DNA of 41,869 nt from Pirellulales bacterium. Its GTDB lineage: Bacteria > Planctomycetota > Planctomycetia > Pirellulales > Thermoguttaceae. The stretch is from positions 1 through 41,869 of the forward strand of contig JABWBD010000011.1 in the NCBI GenBank assembly GCA_013360685.1, given 5' to 3'. The notes beneath the pieces were generated by a model. That model saw only the letters and a list, made by a program, of their open reading frames with translations. It was not told the origin of the DNA and did no database searches. How positions within the stretch are numbered: position 1 is the stretch's first letter; each line of letters starts with the position of its first letter. Made by a program: the position numbers and the translations under genes. Below, piece by piece: positions 40,809 through 41,869 of this stretch.

Positions 40809-41863
40809 AATGGTCGCTCCTTGAGCAATTTGCCGTCAGCGCGGTGGCCGAGTTGCCGGTAGACGTCCGACGCGATTGCGTCGGAGATCCCGTGTACGGC
40901 ACTGTCGCCGAACAGAAAGTTCGTCACGCCGGGGTGAGACGACCCGAAACCGCCCACGACCCATTGCCAGTCTTCGTCGGGGACCTGCCCGACCGCAAAG
41001 GACTCATCTTCCGGAGGCTTTGGAGATTGTTCCACATCGTCGGCCGTCCAGAACATGGTTCCGTAGTTGCGCTGCTCGACGTCCTTGAGCCAGTAGTTGC
41101 CCCAGTTCCTGTCCACGCTGGTCTTCTTCGGCAAGGTTCCCGTGTTTCGCAGGGTCGCCATGGTGCCGGAGAGCCACGTGGTCTCGCGGGCGTCCGGCCG
41201 CTTTTCGCCGACGAAGAGCGTGTAGGCCAATCCGTCCGAGATATCCTTGGAACGTACGGCGCTGTTGAGGAAAAACACTCCGTGGTTGTCCGCGTCGATC
41301 GGCTCTTCAACGTCGTGGTGGCAGCCGGCGTAGCTGGTCATGGCCTCGCGCCTGAAATCCTCGGACGGGCACACGAGCAGATCCATCCGCACCTCCCGAA
41401 CCGGCGCGTTTTTCTTGTGGTAGGCCCCGAAGGAAAAGTCGATGTGCCGATAAGTATTGGTCTCCTCCAGGTACGGCAGGATCTGGGCAATCCAGCCCAT
41501 GTGATACTCTTCGGGCCTGTTGCGGATTGGCCCCGTGGCGTTGACGACTCCCGGCGGCAGGACGAAGTGGGCCGATTCGTAGTTCCCGAGCGCGACCCCG
41601 ATTTGCACCAGGTTATTGACGCACCGGCTCCGCCGCGCCGCCTCGCGCGCCGCCTGCACCGCGGGCAGCAATAGCGAGATCAGAACGCCGATGATTGCGA
41701 TGACGGCCAGCAGTTCCACGAGCGTAAAACCGTTCCGGTGCAGTGCGGCCCTGCTTGTGATTGAACGGTTCTTCCATTTGGCGGGACTCTCCACAATCAC
41801 TGGCAGTGAGGAACGCCGCCCGGTCTCCAGTGCGCCACTGCTTGGAGTTGTGGGGAACTCCAT
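40805..41863 (-). CDS. DUF1559 pseudopilin-like protein
   Basis: 352 residues as read from the ATG at 41863; the ribosome-binding site would lie at the window edge and the leader before the prepilin motif is long (about 44 residues), so a GTG about 20 residues downstream is possible. The prepilin segment is NGFTLVELLAVIAIIGVLI, followed by LLPAVQAAREAARR. The C-terminal signature reads HPGVTNFLFGDS, with Ser in place of the usual Gly of H-X9-DG. It carries WIAQILPYLEE and VCPSEDF blocks typical of DUF1559. It is translationally linked to the small membrane protein at 40389. Function in the envelope is unknown. Confidence 0.88.
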   Translation of the reverse strand: MEFPTTPSSGALETGRRSSLPVIVESPAKWKNRSITSRAALHRNGFTLVELLAVIAIIGVLISLLLPAVQAAREAARRSRCVNNLVQIGVALGNYESAHFVLPPGVVNATGPIRNRPEEYHMGWIAQILPYLEETNTYRHIDFSFGAYHKKNAPVREVRMDLLVCPSEDFRREAMTSYAGCHHDVEEPIDADNHGVFFLNSAVRSKDISDGLAYTLFVGEKRPDARETTWLSGTMATLRNTGTLPKKTSVDRNWGNYWLKDVEQRNYGTMFWTADDVEQSPKPPEDESFAVGQVPDEDWQWVVGGFGSSHPGVTNFLFGDSAVHGISDAIASDVYRQLGHRADGKLLKERPF

Positions 41864-41869
41864 CCCGGT

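Overview
The window reads as chromosomal DNA of a planctomycete, most likely of the Pirellulales/Planctomycetales type. The evidence is two DUF1559 pseudopilin-like proteins (prepilin N-terminus, C-terminal H-X9-DG signature), a small carboxypeptidase-regulatory-like lipoprotein beside one of them, an SHD1-domain protein, a DUF4838 protein, many Sec- or Tat-exported beta-propeller enzymes, high GC, and palindromic repeats in the gaps. No tRNA, rRNA, CRISPR array, insertion sequence or phage gene was recognised. This assignment comes from gene content only.

Left part (1-22.75 kb): an unusually dense island of exported carbohydrate-active-looking proteins. It holds eleven secreted beta-propeller proteins. 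Six are BNR/Asp-box sialidase-like (4031, 9273, 11464, 12793, 14133, 15625), one is Kelch (17676), and four belong to a GH32/GH43-like propeller family (1, 6061, 18970, 21282). Among them are a Tat-exported DHDPS/N-acetylneuraminate-lyase-like protein (2944) and two homologous Tat-exported proteins of unknown function (8430, 10491) on either side of the one sialidase that keeps the full GH33 catalytic set (9273). A DUF1559 + lipoprotein pair lies at the left (716-2250). There are no transporters, SusC/D genes or dedicated regulators. Likely transcription units are 15206>11464 (minus, three sialidase-like genes) and 15625>21195 (plus, HEAT-propeller, Kelch, propeller). A plausible reading is extracytoplasmic removal and processing of sialic-acid-like or other acidic sugars, but only the GH33 call is firm at residue level.

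Middle (22.75-34.2 kb): a possible small membrane protein, a FemAB/CelD-type GNAT acetyltransferase, a large hybrid histidine kinase (PAS-PAS-HisKA-HATPase-REC-REC-HPt), a GH29-like glycosidase with a C-terminal discoidin-like domain, a GlcD-type FAD oxidase subunit, an SHD1-domain propeller protein, and a response regulator fused to an RsbW-like ATPase domain.

Right (34.2-41.87 kb): a DUF4838 protein, an alpha-oxoamine-synthase family aminotransferase (BioF/Kbl-like), a CbiE-CbiT fusion (cobL) followed 6 bp later by a PIG-L/LmbE deacetylase, and a minus-strand pair of a DUF1559 protein and a small membrane protein joined by a 4-bp overlap.

Structural themes: at least eight different palindromic repeats sit almost only in intergenic gaps. 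Five convergent gene pairs end only 3-7 bp apart. Several genes use GTG or TTG starts supported by Shine-Dalgarno sequences.
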